In this document: positions 60,783-64,000 of the stretch, piece by piece
Numbering within the stretch: position 1 is the stretch's first letter
Layout: every line of letters starts with the position of its first letter
NCBI RefSeq assembly: GCF_025154075.1
Contig: NZ_JAOAMU010000002.1
Span: forward strand, 814,775-878,774
DNA from: Chryseobacterium herbae
GTDB taxonomy: Bacteria; Bacteroidota; Bacteroidia; Flavobacteriales; Weeksellaceae
Length of the DNA: 64,000 nucleotides
Reading direction: 5' to 3'
The notes under the pieces: model-generated
The model's input: the letters and a program-made list of their open reading frames with translations, nothing else
What the model was told of the DNA's origin: nothing
Databases searched by the model: none
Position numbers and translations under genes: made by a program

Positions 60783-60820
60783 AATCCCGAAGAAATTTTT
60801 TCTGTCGGGATTTTTTTTAC
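60783..60820 (+). terminator. Terminator after sigma module 1
   Basis: AATCCCGA (60783-60790) pairs with TCGGGATT (60805-60812), then TTTTTTT. Confidence 0.88.
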
Positions 60821-60936
60821 AACATCAATAAAAATTATAATGATCAGAAAGGGGCAGTATCAAGGAGTTCACAAAGCTTACAGGAAATTTTAAAAAGATA
60901 ATTGTGGTTTTTTGATGAAGATTTTTCCCCAAATGG

Positions 60937-60966
60937 TGTAACATTTTTGCTTTTTTTCTACTAACT
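60937..60966 (+). promoter_or_regulatory. TGTAACA-N16-ACTAACT motif, copy 1 (candidate ECF promoter)
   Basis: TGTAACA at 60937-60943 and ACTAACT at 60960-60966 are separated by 16 nt. The same pair with the same spacing recurs at 61197-61226, directly upstream of the second sigma gene. The predicted start is near 60974. The interval to the terminator at 61147 is unannotated. Confidence 0.5.
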
Positions 60967-61180
60967 ATTAAAAACATACAATGTTAGTGTCCAAATTCGG
61001 ACTGTTACTGTTCAAATTTTTAACTGACTGTTCAATTTAAAATATAAGCCGTTCATGAGTCGGTTTATAGATTAAAATTATTTCGTACAAAGACTGTGTT
61101 TTTCTGAAACATAGATTGGAGTAAAACTAAAAAAACACACAATGGGCCCTGCAGGAAATTTTCTGTTGGGTTTTTTTTTA
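60967..61180 (+). ncRNA. Candidate small transcript between the two sigma modules
   Basis: This interval starts just after the copy 1 motif and ends in a hairpin with a T-run (61147-61170 stem, T-run 61171-61179). It contains an 18-codon open frame at 60981 but no convincing protein. The inference is from the promoter-like motif and terminator at its two ends. There is no RNA family match. Confidence 0.3.
61147..61180 (+). terminator. Terminator-like hairpin before sigma module 2
   Basis: CCCTGCAGGAA pairs with TTCTGTTGGG (one mismatch and G-U pairs) around ATTT, followed by nine T. It lies 66 bp before the second sigma gene and 330 bp after the first module's terminator. Confidence 0.6.
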
Positions 61181-61196
61181 TCTTTTCAAAAATATC

Positions 61197-61226
61197 TGTA
61201 ACATTTTTTTACAATTAAAACTAACT
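61197..61226 (+). promoter_or_regulatory. TGTAACA-N16-ACTAACT motif, copy 2 upstream of sigma module 2
   Basis: TGTAACA (61197-61203) and ACTAACT (61220-61226), 16-nt spacer. The ATG of the second sigma gene is at 61244, giving a leader of about 10 nt. Spacing fits an ECF -35/-10 pair; autoregulation is the inference. Confidence 0.55.
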
Positions 61227-61243
61227 CTATAGAGCCCGAAAAT

Positions 61244-61744
61244 ATGAACTCATTAGAGCAGGAATTTTTAGACAAAATAGAAAAGCATAAAGGAATCATT
61301 TTCAAGATTTCTAAAATGTACATGTCCGAAAAAGACGACCGTGATGATCTTTTTCAGGAAATCACTTACCAGATCTGGAAAGCCTATCCTAACTTCAAAG
61401 GACAAAGTGAATTTTCTACCTGGCTTTACAGAATTGCCCTGAATACGGCCATTATTTTTCTGAAATCCGAGAAGAGGAGAAGTTTTATCTCTAATGAAGA
61501 TTTTGCCGGATACAAAGTTATTCAGGATGACTATGATTATGGAAAGGAAGAAAAACTGGTTCAGATGTACGAAGCGATCCGCCAGCTGAACTCTATTGAT
61601 AAAGCTTTTATCTTTTATTATCTGGAAGACTTTTCAGGAAAAGAAATTGCAGAACAGATGGGAATCTCTGAAGGGAATGCCAGAGTAAGAATGAACCGGG
61701 CCAAAAATAAACTGAAAGATATCTTAAACTCAAATCAACCATAA
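61244..61744 (+). CDS. ECF-type RNA polymerase sigma factor, module 2
   Basis: A 166-residue paralogue of the sigma factor at 59403. Region 2 is 'EKHKGIIFKISKMYMSEKDD', 'RDDLFQEITYQIWKAYPNFK' and 'SEFSTWLYRIALNTAIIFLK'. Region 4 is 'IDKAFIFYYLEDFSGKEIAE' plus the helix-turn-helix 'QMGISEGNARVRMNRAKNKL'. The two factors keep the same order and spacing, so one module duplicated. The upstream TGTAACA-N16-ACTAACT pair is a good candidate for autoregulation. The membrane protein gene starts 16 bp after its stop. Confidence 0.9.
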   Translation: MNSLEQEFLDKIEKHKGIIFKISKMYMSEKDDRDDLFQEITYQIWKAYPNFKGQSEFSTWLYRIALNTAIIFLKSEKRRSFISNEDFAGYKVIQDDYDYGKEEKLVQMYEAIRQLNSIDKAFIFYYLEDFSGKEIAEQMGISEGNARVRMNRAKNKLKDILNSNQP

Positions 61745-61760
61745 CTTTAAATCAGTACCA

Positions 61761-62351
61761 ATGAATATAGATGAATTAAAAAATGCATGGAATGAAGATG
61801 TTTCCGAAGAAACACCTGAAATAAGTATTGAGCAGAGAAATAAGATCAGTCTTCCGCTGGAAAAAATGCGTAAAAACATGCGTATGGAATTCTGGTCCAT
61901 CATTGCGATCTTTACCTTCTCATTTATCGTGTGTGCTTTTTGTCAACCCTTTAAGTTACAGTTTTATATTACCGTTCTTATAGCGTCAATGCTGATGGTG
62001 ACCATCTTCTTTTTCAGTAAATTTTTCAGACTTTACAACGATATCAGCAACCCAATGCTTAAAACCTATGATTCGTTAAAAGATCTGGTCATGCAAGTCA
62101 ATCTCAATAAGCAATATTATCTGTCGTATTATCTGAGTTTTGTACCGTTTATCGTCTGCGAAATGATTATCGTGATAGAATTTATTCCATGGCCTGAACC
62201 GATGAGCGAAATAAAAATTGCCGTGATCCTGATCAGCTCAGTGACGGTAGGACTTTTTGTGTTGTTTTTAGCCGGGAAATTCTGGTTTCATAGGTATTAC
62301 GGAAGGTATATCGTACATATCGAAGATCTTATGAAAGAATTAAAAAGATGA
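61761..62351 (+). CDS. Membrane protein paired with sigma factor, module 2
   Basis: A 196-residue protein, shorter than its module 1 paralogue by the C-terminal helix pair. The N-terminal soluble segment is MNIDELKNAWNEDVSEETPE, then 'ISIEQRNKISLPLEKMRKNM'. Four hydrophobic segments lie at about residues 45-62, 66-88, 115-135 and 148-170. The end 'RYYGRYIVHIEDLMKELKR' matches the corresponding module 1 segment. No zinc-binding anti-sigma motif (HxxxCxxC) is present, so if it is an anti-sigma factor it is of another class. Adjacency to the sigma gene and duplication of both parts are the main arguments. Confidence 0.75.
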   Translation: MNIDELKNAWNEDVSEETPEISIEQRNKISLPLEKMRKNMRMEFWSIIAIFTFSFIVCAFCQPFKLQFYITVLIASMLMVTIFFFSKFFRLYNDISNPMLKTYDSLKDLVMQVNLNKQYYLSYYLSFVPFIVCEMIIVIEFIPWPEPMSEIKIAVILISSVTVGLFVLFLAGKFWFHRYYGRYIVHIEDLMKELKR

Positions 62352-62352
62352 A

Positions 62353-62389
62353 AATAGTTTCGGCGGGCTGAAAGCCCGCCGAAACTATT
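62353..62389. terminator. Perfect 17-bp palindrome between convergent genes
   Basis: AATAGTTTCGGCGGGCT pairs exactly with AGCCCGCCGAAACTATT around GAA. It lies between sigma module 2 and the S41 protease, and its GGGCT/AGCCC core resembles repeat A. Confidence 0.85.
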
Positions 62390-62396
62390 AATAAAG

Positions 62397-63950
62397 CTAT
62401 TGAAGCGCTCTTTCTTTTGCAATTTCATTTTTCACCCAGTCCAGCTGCGGATCTTTTTTATCGATAATATCCTGCATACTTTCGGTGATCGTAATATCCG
62501 GAACGACACCTTTTTTGGTATTCAGAAAATCAATATTAGGCTGTACCAGCAATAAACCGATAGGAAGATTGATTTTTGAATGCGGAAGTTTCTGGTAAGA
62601 ATAAAACCCCGCTACAGTTCCGTCATTGGCACCGCCGGTTTCTTCACCCACTAGAACTGCCCGTTTATCGTATTTCAGTTTTGCTGTAATGATTGACGAT
62701 GCTGAAAAGCTTCCGCCATTAATCAGTACAAAAACCCTTCCCTGGAATGCATCTTTATTGGGTTTTGTTGGCTTGTCGGCTTTCATTTTGTAATACACCT
62801 TTCCGTCTTTTTTATAGGTACTGAAGGTCTGTGCAAAAACATAAGTCGGATAAGCCAGACTCTTAAAAGCGTATTGGAAGGGGGTACTTTTTCTGAAATA
62901 ATTTGTTTTTAACGGCGTAATCCTTGAGGTAAGCTGTGAGGGTTTTATCAGAACATACGGTTCCGGAGCCAGATAAGAATACAGATTATTGATTTCATGC
63001 AGGGATCCGCCGTAGTTGTTACGGACATCGATAATAAGGTATTTAGACCCCGCATTTTTTATTTTTGCAAATGTTTCTTTGTAAAATTTATCGGAATAAT
63101 CCCTTGAAAAACTTTTTACTTTAATATAAGCAGTCGTACTGTCTTTATCCAGAAATTTAAAATTCCGGTTATAAGAATTACTCGCTGCTACATAATCATT
63201 AACTTTCTTTTCAGGAGTTCTTTTTTCCAGCTCCTTGTCTTTGTCCAGATCATTTTTAGATTTGGATTCGCGGTGCAGGGTATACGTGTGTTTTTCGCCG
63301 TTATACAACGTTTCTATAGAGGCGGTGTCTTTAAATCCGTGTTCTGCAGTATAAAAATTAAAAAACACATCCTTCAGAAAGTAAGACTGAAATGTAGTAT
63401 TGTATCCGTCACTGCTGATCAGTTCGCGGTATTTTTTTACATAATTGGAAACAGGAACCTTGTTGATGGTCAGAATTTCACTTCCCGGTTTTATATTTTC
63501 AATCGAATCTTTATTCTGAATAATAAATAAATGATTATCTTTTATATAGTACTCAAAACGGCTGAACATTCCTTTTTTATGCTCAAGAGATTTAATTTGT
63601 CTTTTAGTGAATTTTTTCCGCGGAACTCTCAAGGCAAGGTGTCCTTCACGGATATCAGCGATCACAGGCTGCAGTTTAAAATAAAACTGAAGCGGAGTCA
63701 AGGGCTCGTCGATGGTCCCTTTAAGACTGTCAAATTTACGGTCGAGTTCAGGTTTGGAAATGTACCAGTAAAGCTGGGGGTGCATCTGCTGAAGTTTTAG
63801 GTAAGCGTAATCTACATCCTCCTTAAGCTCATCAGGGCCAACGCAGGTTGCCCTCTGTTCGTTGTGCCTTCTGATAGACGTACATGAAGAGAGTGCTGCA
63901 GCCAGCAGTATGATCGAATAATTTTTCAACGTATTTTGAATTTTTTTCAA
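62397..63950 (-). CDS. S41 family (C-terminal processing-like) peptidase, lipoprotein
   Basis: A 517-residue lipoprotein (ALSSC, Cys23). Residues about 35-120 form the tail-binding helical domain ('DYAYLKLQQMHPQLYWYISK', 'LQPVIADIREGHLALRVPRK'). A PDZ-like part follows ('FIIQNKDSIENIKPGSEILT'). The catalytic core has 'IIDVRNNYGGSLHEINNLYS' and the Ser in 'VLINGGSFSASSIITAKLKY', with 'VGEETGGANDGTVAGFYSY' after it. The domain order is that of exported S41 peptidases that cut C-terminal tails. Target proteins are unknown. It is a single-gene unit. The start is near the window edge, with 50 bp of upstream sequence left. Confidence 0.88.
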   Translation of the reverse strand: MKKIQNTLKNYSIILLAAALSSCTSIRRHNEQRATCVGPDELKEDVDYAYLKLQQMHPQLYWYISKPELDRKFDSLKGTIDEPLTPLQFYFKLQPVIADIREGHLALRVPRKKFTKRQIKSLEHKKGMFSRFEYYIKDNHLFIIQNKDSIENIKPGSEILTINKVPVSNYVKKYRELISSDGYNTTFQSYFLKDVFFNFYTAEHGFKDTASIETLYNGEKHTYTLHRESKSKNDLDKDKELEKRTPEKKVNDYVAASNSYNRNFKFLDKDSTTAYIKVKSFSRDYSDKFYKETFAKIKNAGSKYLIIDVRNNYGGSLHEINNLYSYLAPEPYVLIKPSQLTSRITPLKTNYFRKSTPFQYAFKSLAYPTYVFAQTFSTYKKDGKVYYKMKADKPTKPNKDAFQGRVFVLINGGSFSASSIITAKLKYDKRAVLVGEETGGANDGTVAGFYSYQKLPHSKINLPIGLLLVQPNIDFLNTKKGVVPDITITESMQDIIDKKDPQLDWVKNEIAKERALQ

Positions 63951-64000
63951 TCTGCTAAGTTAAAAAGTTTGAGATTATTTTGGTTTAAATAAATAATAAA

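Noticed and set aside
1-64000. tRNA or rRNA genes
   Set aside because: The gaps were read for T-loop-like GGTTCGAATCC patterns and rRNA cores; none was found. A tRNAscan run would be decisive.

Overview
The window looks like a chromosomal segment of a Chryseobacterium-type flavobacterium (Bacteroidota, Weeksellaceae). This rests on sequence content, not on a database match. The composition is AT-rich. Several genes are preceded by the Bacteroidota promoter pattern TTG-N20-22-TAnnTTTG. There is a SusC/SusD pair, a surface protein with a gliding-type (T9SS type B) C-terminal domain, a subclass A2 chromosomal beta-lactamase resembling the CGA/CIA/CME group, and a solitary double-glycine leader peptide of the 'bacteriocin-like' kind common in Chryseobacterium. 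No rRNA, tRNA, CRISPR array, prophage or insertion sequence was seen. Most of the window is ordinary chromosome with unusually repeat-rich gaps.

Layout. 1-7 kb: end of an SRPBCC protein, a GNAT acetyltransferase and a VOC protein, two tandem paralogous glutaminyl cyclase lipoproteins, an unknown exported protein, a deoxynucleoside kinase, an ArsC-like protein, and DUF493 and DUF4197 proteins. 7.3-16.4 kb: a compact polysaccharide utilisation locus made of SusC, SusD, a glucoamylase-fold (PF10091, GH144-type) lipoprotein, an exported alpha/beta hydrolase and a GH3 beta-glucosidase. Beta-1,2-glucan is the most economical substrate guess. 16.4-17.8 kb: two paralogous small secreted proteins and, on the other strand, the 49-residue GG-leader peptide. 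18-35.5 kb: housekeeping genes (purB, purL, dgkA-like, dnaN, pheT) mixed with serine hydrolase, WG-repeat, barstar-like, SGNH, GGCT, M23 and META proteins. 35.6-42.4 kb: minus-strand block with a 3-hydroxyacyl-CoA dehydrogenase, a polytopic membrane protein, the beta-lactamase, a GH5-CBM enzyme and a Gfo/Idh/MocA oxidoreductase. 42.5-52.3 kb: pcm, a small interrupted gene, a 2-hydroxyacid dehydrogenase, a 1399-residue T9SS adhesin-like protein and hutU. 52.4-54.3 kb: a very AT-rich accessory patch containing a P-loop gene whose frame is broken at two poly-A tracts. 54.7-64 kb: a TonB-plug fusion, a second serine hydrolase, thiol peroxidase, a GapN-like dehydrogenase with an altered active-site motif, two copies of a sigma factor plus membrane protein module, and an S41 protease.

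The best leads are in the gaps and the small genes. The space between the two sigma modules holds two copies of TGTAACA-N16-ACTAACT, one just upstream of the second sigma gene and one at the head of an unannotated interval that ends in its own terminator. This suggests an autoregulated ECF regulon with a small transcript. Gaps elsewhere carry several dispersed families: palindromic GGGCTTTAGCCC composites, a GCGCCTTTGCG/CCAACAA element, an ATAAGTGAAACGCC element, a TCGCAGATT inverted repeat, and a CCCTAAT tandem array whose first unit supplies the stop codon of dgkA.
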